From JAXMDC01 sp046349035 (GTDB taxonomy: Bacteria; Pseudomonadota; Alphaproteobacteria; Rhizobiales; Kaistiaceae): a DNA stretch of 64,000 nucleotides. Where the stretch lies: the NCBI GenBank assembly GCA_046349035.1, contig JAXMDC010000003.1, positions 248,001 through 312,000 on the forward strand. Reading direction: 5' to 3'. A program made the translations under genes and the position numbers. Below, piece by piece: positions 26,784 through 34,609 of this stretch. The stretch's first letter is position 1, and every line of letters begins with the position of its first letter. The notes below the pieces were generated by a model. That model searched no databases. It had not been told where the DNA came from and saw nothing but the letters and a program-made list of their open reading frames with translations.

Positions 26784-27842
26784 TCAGCGCGTTGCCCGGG
26801 TGATCGTCGCGCCTTCGCGTGCGCGCTGCAAACCCTCGACCACGACCTCGTCGTCGGCCCGCAAATCGCCCTCAACGATGACCGAACCGCTGCGGCGGCC
26901 GACGATGTTGACTGCTGCCCGACGCAGGACGTTGTTCTCCACACGCCACACGTAAGAGCCGCGGCGATCCCACTGGATCGCCATCGACGGCACGGTCCGC
27001 TGCTCGGTCTCGGCGAAGTCGAGGGTTACGATGACCGCCATGCCCGGCTTCAGAGCGGCGACGTTCTCGTTCAGCACCGCTTCGACTTTGAAGGTGCGAG
27101 TGACCTGGTCGAGGCGGCTGTCGATGGAGGTCACCTGGCCTTTCATCCGCACACCCGGCAGCCCCTCGGCCGAAGCCACGACCGTCGAACCGACCTTCAC
27201 CGACTCGACGAAGCGCTGCGGGGCGTCGAAGGCGACATTGAAGCTCGAGACGTCGTCGAGAGTGGTGATCGCCGTCTGGCCGGTGACGACCTCGCCCGGC
27301 ACGCGGGCGCTAAGCCCGACCACACCGGCGAATGGGGCCGTAACCGCCCGCCGGTCGAGGGCGACCTGTGCGGTGCGAAGATCGTTGCGCGCCTTCTCAA
27401 GGTTGGAGGCCGCGGTACTGAGGGCAGTATTGGTCAGGTTCTGCGTCTGCGCCAGGGATGCCGCGCGATCGTAGGCGTGTTGAGCGTCGGCGAGGGCGAT
27501 CTCGGCCTTGGTAACGGCAATCTTCTGATCGGAATCGTCGAAGCGGACGAGGACCGCCCCTTCCTTGACCCGATCGCCGGCCTTGAAATTGACCTCGGTG
27601 ACGAGACCGTTGGCCGCCCCGCCCACCTGGGCGAAGAGGACGACCGCGCGAGAAGCAGTGACTGTGCCGACCGTCTTCAGCTGATCGCCGATCTTCTCGA
27701 CCGCCACCGGCGCGGTACCAACTGTGACCGGTCCGCGGCCAACCGGCCCCCCGCCGAGAAACGGCTGCGCCGAGGCAACCGTGGCGGTACCGGCCAGGGC
27801 GGTGACGATCGCCAGCCGCAACCAAATCGACAAACCCGTCAT
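26784..27842 (-). CDS. RND-type efflux membrane-fusion (adaptor) protein
   Basis: 352 residues. ATG at 27842 with AAGGA 8 nt upstream; the upstream ATG adds a basic run and is rejected. Signal peptide about 1-25. HlyD/AcrA layout: lipoyl half-motif around VNFKAGDRVKEGAVLVRFD, a coiled-coil hairpin at about 110-165, the second half-motif APFAGVVGLSARVPGEVV, then a beta-barrel (SFNVAFDAPQRFV) and a membrane-proximal domain. It links an inner-membrane pump to an outer-membrane channel. No RND pump or TolC gene lies nearby on this strand, so its pump is elsewhere. Confidence 0.88.
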   Translation of the reverse strand: MTGLSIWLRLAIVTALAGTATVASAQPFLGGGPVGRGPVTVGTAPVAVEKIGDQLKTVGTVTASRAVVLFAQVGGAANGLVTEVNFKAGDRVKEGAVLVRFDDSDQKIAVTKAEIALADAQHAYDRAASLAQTQNLTNTALSTAASNLEKARNDLRTAQVALDRRAVTAPFAGVVGLSARVPGEVVTGQTAITTLDDVSSFNVAFDAPQRFVESVKVGSTVVASAEGLPGVRMKGQVTSIDSRLDQVTRTFKVEAVLNENVAALKPGMAVIVTLDFAETEQRTVPSMAIQWDRRGSYVWRVENNVLRRAAVNIVGRRSGSVIVEGDLRADDEVVVEGLQRAREGATITRATR

Positions 27843-27855
27843 CTGCTTGATCCTT

Positions 27856-27881
27856 GCCCGTCTTCCCTGCGCCCGTCTTCC
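27856..27881. repeat. 15-nt period direct repeat in the adaptor gene leader
   Basis: GCCCGTCTTCC at 27856-27866 and again at 27871-27881, just upstream of the adaptor start codon. It shifts the distance between promoter and ribosome site and could reflect replication slippage. Confidence 0.6.
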
Positions 27882-27979
27882 TTGCGCATGGCGCACGGAG
27901 AGGAGACAAGCACAAATCGGCGGAAAGGTCAGCAACGTTCGAAGGGACGCGCAGCGGAGGGCCTCAGAGCCCCTTCGGG

Positions 27980-28333
27980 TCAGGCGCGGCGGCGCAGCGG
28001 TAGTGTCGACTCGATTCTATCTAGGGGACGGTCGGCGGCCGCGCGGACTGCCCGCAGCACGGTTACCGCCCCGCTCTGCAAGTCCTCGGCGATCCGTAGT
28101 TCAGGATCGTCGGACAGGAGGCCGTAAAGCTCGCCGACGGCCGTCCATCCGGGCGGGCGCTCGCCGGCGGGCAGCGCCGCCTCAAGGTCGGCCGCGGCAA
28201 GGGTCAGCGCTTGGCCGCGGAGAAGCCGCGCGCATTGCGCCAGCAACTGGTCACGCTTGGGCACTTTACTCAACTCCGCCCACAAGTCGGTTCCCCCTTC
28301 ATACCCAGCGAACGCTTTCCGCCCCGTCCCCAT
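27980..28333 (-). CDS. hypothetical protein (117 aa)
   Basis: 117 residues from the ATG at 28333 (AGGGA just upstream). Longer forms to 28426 are possible. Charged helical protein with LLAQCARLLRGQALTLAAADLEAALP and LLSDDPELRIAEDL. No membrane helix or known motif. Lies between the lytic transglycosylase and adaptor genes on the same strand. Confidence 0.5.
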   Translation of the reverse strand: MGTGRKAFAGYEGGTDLWAELSKVPKRDQLLAQCARLLRGQALTLAAADLEAALPAGERPPGWTAVGELYGLLSDDPELRIAEDLQSGAVTVLRAVRAAADRPLDRIESTLPLRRRA

Positions 28334-28486
28334 TTTCCCTAAAATTCGAACGAATTGGGAAAGGCTCCTCGGCAGCCGGGCGCGCCCTTCTCGCTTGCCT
28401 GCCCGGCGAAAGAGAGGCCCTGGCACGGCAGACGCTGGCGCTATTTCGGCGATATGGCGGCGGATTGTGGCTGGGTGCAGCGACGT

Positions 28487-30490
28487 TCAGCGCTCGGCGA
28501 CCGCTTCCTTGCGGTTGCCGACGAGGTCGGCGGCAAGGCGCAGGGTCGGGGCGTCCAATTGGACGCGATAGACTTGGAGGTTCTCCAAGGCGCGCTGCAC
28601 GTAGTTGCGGGTCTCGCTGAAGGGGATGCGCTCGATCCAGTCCAACGGATCGACGTCGGGGCTGCGCGGATCGCCATAGGCCTTGATCCACTGCGCGACG
28701 CGGCCCCGTCCGGCGTTGTAGCCGGCGAAGGCGAGGAGATAGGAGCCGTTGTAGTCGGCGACGAGCCCGGCAAGCTCGGCGGCGCCGATCTGGATGTTGT
28801 AGTCGCGGTCGGTGCGCACGCGATCCTTCACATAAGGAATACCGGCGCGCTCGGCCATCTCGCGGGCATATTGCGGCATCACCTGAAGAATGCCGACCGC
28901 GCCGGCGCTGCTGACGACACGCTGGTTGAACGTGCTTTCCTGCCGGGCAATGGCGTAGAGGACTGCGGTCTCGACCTTGGCGGGGCCGGCGTAAGGCGGC
29001 AGGGCGGCAACCGGGAAGGCCAGAGTACCGACGCCGATGCCCCGCTGCTGCGCCTGTTTGCCGATGTTGACGACCATGGTGAAGTCGCCGGCCTCCTCGG
29101 CCAACCGGGCGAGCAGGGCGATCTCACCGGGATCGGTCAGCGTTTGAGCGAGATGGCGGTAAAGCGGCTGCGCCTCCTCCCCCCTCCCCGCCTGCTGCAG
29201 CTGGACGATCGAGCGCACCATGTCGCGCTCCGTGAAGGCGGTGGCGGTCGCCGCGTCGGGCTGCGGCGGCTGCACCAGCTTGAGATCGGTCTGGCGCAGG
29301 CGGAGCGTAGCGACCTGGCCGTAGAACGTTGTCGGGAACATCGCGGCGCGGCTGAATGATGCCTTGGCCTCGAGGTCGTCGCCTTCGACTTCGGCAACTC
29401 GACCCAGCCAATAGTGGCCGCGCGCCTGGCTGACGGGCGTGTTGGAGTTGTCGAGGATGGCCTGGAAGTGCCCGCGGGCGACGGCCGGCGATTGCAGAAA
29501 GCGGAGCGCATACCAGCCGGCCTCGAACTCGGCTTCGACGCGAGGCGTTTGCGAGCGCGCCTTTGCGGCGGCCAGAACCTTGTAAGCGGTGGCGGGGTCG
29601 CCACTCTCCAGAAGCCGTCGGGCAAGATCGCGACGCTCCTCCGACCAAACATCGGCATCGCCCTGCGGACCGATGTCAGCAGGGGAGGCGATAAGCTCGG
29701 TGGCGGCATCGGCGATGCGGCCGTTGCGGCGCATGAACTGCGCGCGCGCCAGACGGTAGCCAGGGTCGGCGCGCGCCGGCTCGGGCACGCTATCCAGCAG
29801 TTTGGCCGCGGTGCGGGCGCCACGGATCACGGCAGCGCGGGCCTCGGCGGCCGCCAGAAGCGGCTTGTCCAGCCGCTTGGCCGTGCGCAGCGCCGCGGCG
29901 GTCTGGCCGGCATAGAGCAGGCGATCGACCCGCGCCCAATGATCTTCCGGCCGCAGAGCGTCGCCGAAATCGGCGAGCACGGTCTTCTCGACCGGCTCGC
30001 TCAGATCCTTCTGACGCCAAAGAGTGCGGATCATCGCTGCCGCATCGGCGGACCGGCCGACAGCCCGCAGCGCCTTGGCGAGTAGGAGGTTGCCGTCGAT
30101 CGATACCGGCGCGCGGGAGGCGAAGGCGGCAACCACGACATCGGGCTTGGGTGCCTCGCGCCGCAAGGCCTGCTCGTAGCGCGCATAAAGGGCGGAGAGG
30201 CCGGGCCAGTCGCCAAGGGCGGTAATGGCCTCGGCGATGTTCGCCGACGTGGCGTCGCTGCGCATGGCATCGAGCCAGATCGCAAAGCGCCCGTCGATCT
30301 TGACTGCGGCTGGAGCCGGTTTAACCGAGGCTGGGGCCGGCTTGGCGGCAACAGTCGACGGCGCCACCGCCGCCGTTTTGACCATCACCGGCTTCGGCCG
30401 CGGCACCGGAATCTCCGGCGCGGCGGCCCAGGCGTTGCCGACGCACGCCGCAACCACCATCGAGCAGACCGCGAGCTTCACCTTTTCCAT
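28487..30490 (-). CDS. soluble lytic murein transglycosylase (Slt70-like)
   Basis: 667 residues. ATG at 30490 begins a signal peptide (about 1-24) followed by a Pro/Ala linker. A long alpha-superhelical region, about 60-480, is the U-shaped Slt70 scaffold. The C-terminal catalytic domain has E518 in ARQESTF, then AVGILQVMPQYA and AGYNAGRGRVAQW, the SLT signature set. It cleaves the MurNAc-GlcNAc bond of peptidoglycan to give 1,6-anhydro ends, in the periplasm. The length matches the Slt family (about 620-700). Transcribed alone or with the two genes downstream. Confidence 0.92.
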   Translation of the reverse strand: MEKVKLAVCSMVVAACVGNAWAAAPEIPVPRPKPVMVKTAAVAPSTVAAKPAPASVKPAPAAVKIDGRFAIWLDAMRSDATSANIAEAITALGDWPGLSALYARYEQALRREAPKPDVVVAAFASRAPVSIDGNLLLAKALRAVGRSADAAAMIRTLWRQKDLSEPVEKTVLADFGDALRPEDHWARVDRLLYAGQTAAALRTAKRLDKPLLAAAEARAAVIRGARTAAKLLDSVPEPARADPGYRLARAQFMRRNGRIADAATELIASPADIGPQGDADVWSEERRDLARRLLESGDPATAYKVLAAAKARSQTPRVEAEFEAGWYALRFLQSPAVARGHFQAILDNSNTPVSQARGHYWLGRVAEVEGDDLEAKASFSRAAMFPTTFYGQVATLRLRQTDLKLVQPPQPDAATATAFTERDMVRSIVQLQQAGRGEEAQPLYRHLAQTLTDPGEIALLARLAEEAGDFTMVVNIGKQAQQRGIGVGTLAFPVAALPPYAGPAKVETAVLYAIARQESTFNQRVVSSAGAVGILQVMPQYAREMAERAGIPYVKDRVRTDRDYNIQIGAAELAGLVADYNGSYLLAFAGYNAGRGRVAQWIKAYGDPRSPDVDPLDWIERIPFSETRNYVQRALENLQVYRVQLDAPTLRLAADLVGNRKEAVAER

Positions 30491-30609
30491 GGCCCATCCG
30501 GTCGAGCGCCGAACGCGCCGCGGCGCCCTCCCCTTATTCTTGGCTCGAACCCGTCCGGCAATCAACCGCAACGCCTGCCAGCAACGGATCGCGCCAGCAG
30601 CCGGCAAAA

Positions 30610-30642
30610 CCAAACCGGCCGGAGCGGGTCCGGCCGGTTTGG
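30610..30642 (-). terminator. intrinsic terminator of the DUF1344-like gene
   Basis: A 14-bp perfect stem (CCAAACCGGCCGGA and complement) with a 5-nt loop. Read leftward it is followed by TTTT. It begins 28 nt after the stop of the gene at 30670-31002 and insulates the transglycosylase gene. Confidence 0.85.
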
Positions 30643-30669
30643 CAAAGACGATCCGATAAGTCGCGAAGT

Positions 30670-31002
30670 CTACTCTTCGCGGACGTCAGAACTCGTATGC
30701 TCGGGATCGACGGTCGGGGCGACCGGCAGAACCAAGGGGTAATAGGCGGTGAACACGGCAGCGGCGACCGGACGCCCGTCAATGCGGTTGAAGCCGACGC
30801 GGGCCTGCTTGCCGACAACGATCTCGGCGGTGTCGACCGTCGGCAGCAGTTCGAACTGCGAGCCATCGTTCAGCACCAGGGTGCGGTTCGCGCTATCAAA
30901 GGCGACGATCACCCCGGTCGTGCTCTCGCTGACGGCGATGTCGGCTAGGGCGGCACTCGCCAGGAGCGTGGCAGCGGCAGCGGTGGAAACGAACTTCATC
31001 AT
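30670..31002 (-). CDS. DUF1344-like small exported protein
   Basis: 110 residues, ATG-ATG start with AAGAGG upstream. Signal peptide about 1-20. A small beta barrel has TGVIVAFDSANRTLVLNDGSQFELLP and GKQARVGFN, the repeating pattern of DUF1344 proteins known from rhizobia. Function unknown. A strong terminator follows, so it is monocistronic. Confidence 0.7.
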   Translation of the reverse strand: MMKFVSTAAAATLLASAALADIAVSESTTGVIVAFDSANRTLVLNDGSQFELLPTVDTAEIVVGKQARVGFNRIDGRPVAAAVFTAYYPLVLPVAPTVDPEHTSSDVREE

Positions 31003-31149
31003 AAGCGAGGCCTCTTTATTGAAAATGCTTGGGTCGGCGTGCCGGCGTTTCCCGCCCGCGCGCTGAGCCGTCCTATAGGGGGATCGCCTTAAGGCTTTGC
31101 CCGTCTCCCGCCTGCCAAGCTTAACGAGATCGGAAAGGGTTCATTAGCC

Positions 31150-32034
31150 ATGCCCGCCCCGTTTCCAGGCGAAATCGCAACCCCCCAGGAGCGGACGGCG
31201 GTCATCACCGGCGGCACGTCGGGGATCGGCCTTGAGTGCGCGCGGGCGCTGGCAAGGTTGGGGTGGCGGCTTGCCATTGTCGGTCACGACCATGTCCGCG
31301 GGGCGGCGGCGGTCGCCAGCCTGAACGCGGCCGCGCCGGAAGCGAAGGTCGCCTTCTACTGTGCCGACCTCGCCGACATACGGGAGGTTGAGCGCCTCGC
31401 CGCGAAGCTGCTTGCGGATCTCCCGCGCATCGACGTCCTCGTCAACAATGCCGGCTCCTTCTTCCTCACGCGTCAGGTCAGCCCGCAGGGCCTCGAGCGC
31501 ACGTTTGCCCTGAACCACATGGCGTATTTCGTCCTCGCCGAGCGGCTTCGCGACCGCCTGGTCGCGTCTGCGCCAGCCCGCATCGTCAACGTTGCCTCCG
31601 AGGCGCATCGCGGGGCCCGCATCGACTTCGACGATCTCCAGTCCGAGCGCCGCTACGGCGGCTGGCGGGCGTATCAACGCTCGAAACTTTGCAACATCCT
31701 TCACGCCAAGGAGTTGGCGCGGCGCCTCGCCGAAACCGGGGTCAGCGTCTACAGCCTGCATCCGGGCTTCGTCGCCAGCCGGTTCGGCGACGACATTCCC
31801 GGCCTACCGGGACTCGCCTGGCGGGTGGCCAAGCGCCTACGCGGTATCTCGGCAGTCGAGGGGGCGGCGACGATGATCCATCTTGCCACGTCCGCCTCGC
31901 CCGGCGGCGCGAGCGGCGCCTATTTCGAGGCGTCGCGGCCGGTCCCGCCGGACCCAGCGGCCGACGATGCAGCATCGGCTCGACGCCTCTGGGAGGTGTC
32001 GGATCGCATCGCGACGCGCACGGTCGACGGGTGA
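31150..32034 (+). CDS. short-chain dehydrogenase/reductase
   Basis: 294 residues. Classical SDR: GGTSGIG cofactor loop (21-27), VNNAG (about 100), and the active-site Ser in VNVASEA with Tyr and Lys in YQRSK. The length and SLHPGFVASRFG resemble the retinol/protochlorophyllide-reductase-like branch, which usually takes NADP. Substrate unknown. It ends in a bidirectional terminator. Confidence 0.9.
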   Translation: MPAPFPGEIATPQERTAVITGGTSGIGLECARALARLGWRLAIVGHDHVRGAAAVASLNAAAPEAKVAFYCADLADIREVERLAAKLLADLPRIDVLVNNAGSFFLTRQVSPQGLERTFALNHMAYFVLAERLRDRLVASAPARIVNVASEAHRGARIDFDDLQSERRYGGWRAYQRSKLCNILHAKELARRLAETGVSVYSLHPGFVASRFGDDIPGLPGLAWRVAKRLRGISAVEGAATMIHLATSASPGGASGAYFEASRPVPPDPAADDAASARRLWEVSDRIATRTVDG

Positions 32035-32036
32035 AA

Positions 32037-32061
32037 AGCCCGCGCCCGAAGGGCGCGGGCT
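32037..32061. terminator. bidirectional terminator between convergent genes
   Basis: AGCCCGCGCCC (32037-32047), GAA loop, GGGCGCGGGCT (32051-32061). The leftward reading runs into TTTTCAC; the rightward reading ends in CTGTT. It serves the SDR gene and the leftward 706-aa gene. Confidence 0.8.
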
Positions 32062-32073
32062 CTGTTGGCGAAC

Positions 32074-34194
32074 CTACGGCGCGGAGCGGACGCCCTGATC
32101 CTCGGCCTGCTTGACCAGCAAGGCCGCGTCCTCGGGCAGCAGAAAGCCCTGCTTGACCAGATTGTCGGCCGCGGCGCGGAACGCCGTCACATAGGCATCC
32201 TTGGTCGGATAGCGCTCCTCCAGCGACAGGCGCAGGTCGCCGACCGCCAGCCGCTCCGCCTTGGTGGCGGCGAACGGAACAAAGCTACCCTGCAGGGTGC
32301 AGAACCCGTCTTCATAGGAATTGGCGTTGAAGAGATTCCAGCCGGTGTAGGTGCCGATCGGAACCTGGATGAAGACGTCGCGGATGCCGCCGATATCGTT
32401 ACCGTCAGCATCGACCTGCGGCACGAGGTTGCCGTAGCGCCCGGTCCCGACCTTGGGCGGCTCGCCGGGAAGAATCCCGGAGGTCGTCAGCGGATCGAAG
32501 TCCTTGCCGAAATCCTGCGGGTGCAGCGGGTCGTAGAGGCCGAGGAACTTCACCGCCGGACGGGCGACGCCGCCGTATTTATTGGCGGGGATGACCGGGA
32601 AGCGCACCTGGTCGGCGGCGACGAGGTCGCCGGCGGCGATAGTCGGACGATTGCTCGGCGGCGGCGAGGCATTGTCCTGCACCCAGGCGCGAAGGTGCTC
32701 CAGCAGGGCGCGGACGGTCCAGGTGTGCGGGTTGGGATTCGACTGCTGCTGGCAGGTGCCGAACGGCGCCTGCGTCGGCAAAGGAAGGCCGGCGGCGCCA
32801 TGCTGCGTCGAGGCCATGATATAACTGCGCACATTCGGCGGATCGGCGATGTCGCGGATGCCGAGCGGGTCGGTGAAGCCGAGCGACTGGCGCAACTCCC
32901 AGACCTCGAGCGCTGTCGCCGCATGGACGATCTTTGGACAGGTGTTGGTCGCGGTGCAGCGGTCGAGAATGCCGGCGGTGCGGCCGGTCAGTGGATCGGT
33001 CTGACTGCCGTAAGTGAAGGGGAACTCGGCGCCGGGGAAGAGGTGATCGACCTGCTCGGTGATGGCGCGACCGGGCTGGCCCCAGCGCACGTTCAGCGGC
33101 ATCAGGCCGCCACCGATATGCGGAAAGGCTCCCTCGAAGACCAGCTTTCCGGTCTCATCCTGGTTGAAGCCGAGATTGATCAGAGAACGGATATACCGGC
33201 CGCTCTGCGATGACCCCATGACGATCGCCTGCGCGCTCTTGACGAGGACAGGATTGGCGTTCCCGGCATCGTCGCGCTCGGCGGACTTGAGGAACGCGCC
33301 GAGGTCGCGTCCGGCGGCGAAACCGAGGCCGAGCACTAGCGGATCCTTGGCGCGATAGGTGAGCTCGTAGAGCTGCCCGACCTTGAAGCCGGCCGGCATG
33401 CAGATCTGGTTCGCGCTCGGAGTGGGCGCGGCGCCGGCCGGACAGCTGGCGAAGGACCATTCGCTGTTCGGGACGACAATGCGCGGATCGTTCTCCTTGT
33501 GGCGCACCGTCAGGACGGGAAGGAAGCCGTCGGCGAGCGGCGCCTTGTTGTCGGTGGTGACGCTCGGATAGGCGGCGGTGGCGAGGCCGGTAAACCAGCC
33601 GCTGGAGAGGTTGAGGGTCGTCGTCGGCGTCTGACTGAGGAGTTCGCTCCGTACATTGCCGGTGATCGCCGAGCCATCGGGGTTACGCGCGACGGGGACG
33701 GTCATGCCCATCCGGCCGTTGCCGGGCAGAACGTCCGGCTGCCAACCGAACCAGACGATGGTGTAGCCTTTCCGCTGCATGAAGCCATCGCCAGCGCTGG
33801 CGACGTCGTTGGCCGCACCGGTGGCGCCGAAATTGTAGAGAGTCAGCCCACCCTTGTTGCCGCGGTTGACGATATTGAAGAAGAGGATGCCATTCGACTT
33901 GGCGCGGTCGGCCGGGCGCAAGATGTCGATATCGGTGACGTACTCGACCATGCCGCGGGCGTTGCGCGGTGCCAGGGCGATGTCCTGGATGACGGCGTTC
34001 TGCGGCAGACGCGGATCGACTTCGCCATACGCCTTGCCCACCAATCGCTCGTAGGGGCCGGTCGGTGCGAAAGTCGCGCCGCCGAATGCGGCTTCGGTCT
34101 TGGCGATTTCAATGCGAGTGATGCGCGCTTCGGCTCTGCCAGCCAAGGCAAGCGCCGTGACGGCACCGATCAGAGCGAGACGGGACGGATGCAT
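32074..34194 (-). CDS. exported alpha/beta-hydrolase-domain protein (large)
   Basis: 706 residues. Signal peptide about 1-23. The nucleophile elbow is GSSQSGRY, and the rest matches the large alpha/beta-hydrolase domain family (Abhydrolase_10 type). Markers are GGATFAPTGPYERLVGKAYG near the N-terminus, IVNRGNKGG, HIGGGLMPLN and STQHGAAGLP. Members are periplasmic and uncharacterised or esterase-like. It is divergent from a PQQ alcohol dehydrogenase, and a joint role in degradation of an alcohol or ester is possible. Confidence 0.85.
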   Translation of the reverse strand: MHPSRLALIGAVTALALAGRAEARITRIEIAKTEAAFGGATFAPTGPYERLVGKAYGEVDPRLPQNAVIQDIALAPRNARGMVEYVTDIDILRPADRAKSNGILFFNIVNRGNKGGLTLYNFGATGAANDVASAGDGFMQRKGYTIVWFGWQPDVLPGNGRMGMTVPVARNPDGSAITGNVRSELLSQTPTTTLNLSSGWFTGLATAAYPSVTTDNKAPLADGFLPVLTVRHKENDPRIVVPNSEWSFASCPAGAAPTPSANQICMPAGFKVGQLYELTYRAKDPLVLGLGFAAGRDLGAFLKSAERDDAGNANPVLVKSAQAIVMGSSQSGRYIRSLINLGFNQDETGKLVFEGAFPHIGGGLMPLNVRWGQPGRAITEQVDHLFPGAEFPFTYGSQTDPLTGRTAGILDRCTATNTCPKIVHAATALEVWELRQSLGFTDPLGIRDIADPPNVRSYIMASTQHGAAGLPLPTQAPFGTCQQQSNPNPHTWTVRALLEHLRAWVQDNASPPPSNRPTIAAGDLVAADQVRFPVIPANKYGGVARPAVKFLGLYDPLHPQDFGKDFDPLTTSGILPGEPPKVGTGRYGNLVPQVDADGNDIGGIRDVFIQVPIGTYTGWNLFNANSYEDGFCTLQGSFVPFAATKAERLAVGDLRLSLEERYPTKDAYVTAFRAAADNLVKQGFLLPEDAALLVKQAEDQGVRSAP

Positions 34195-34609
34195 GGCGAC
34201 CTCCCCCGCGGCACAATTGCCGCGCGTGTCACCTTAACCTTCGCCTACCCATCCAGGGAGTGCCTTAGAGAGACCGCAAGCGAAGGCGCGTCTTCATCGC
34301 AACGATTCCCGGCAAGGGGCCTCCGGAGGCCGGGCGGTCGCCGGATCGGCGGACGCCCGTCTCCGGGCACAGGTTCAACCACCGATTTCGCGAATGCGGG
34401 CGGGAAATGGCCGAAAATTGCCCCGATCACTGTCAAACGGCTCTTTGCCGCAGCCTTGCCCAGCGAAGGGAGTTGACGGGTGCGGCACAGAAGCGCAGTT
34501 ATGGAGGATCGTCCGGACTCCTGGGAGTGACTTCGGCGCAAGCTGCGGTCTTGGGGTTCGGCGGTACACACTCTCTAGCAGCCCATTGGCAACAATCGGA
34601 GAAAACGAG
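34195..34609. other. 415-nt divergent intergenic region upstream of the PQQ dehydrogenase
   Basis: Separates two divergent exported proteins. A 14-bp perfect palindrome, GGCCTCCGGAGGCC (34318-34331), lies near its left third. TTGACG at 34473-34478 is the only -35-like box, with no clear -10 match. The long leader suggests regulated expression of the dehydrogenase. No small gene or RNA can be supported. Confidence 0.5.
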
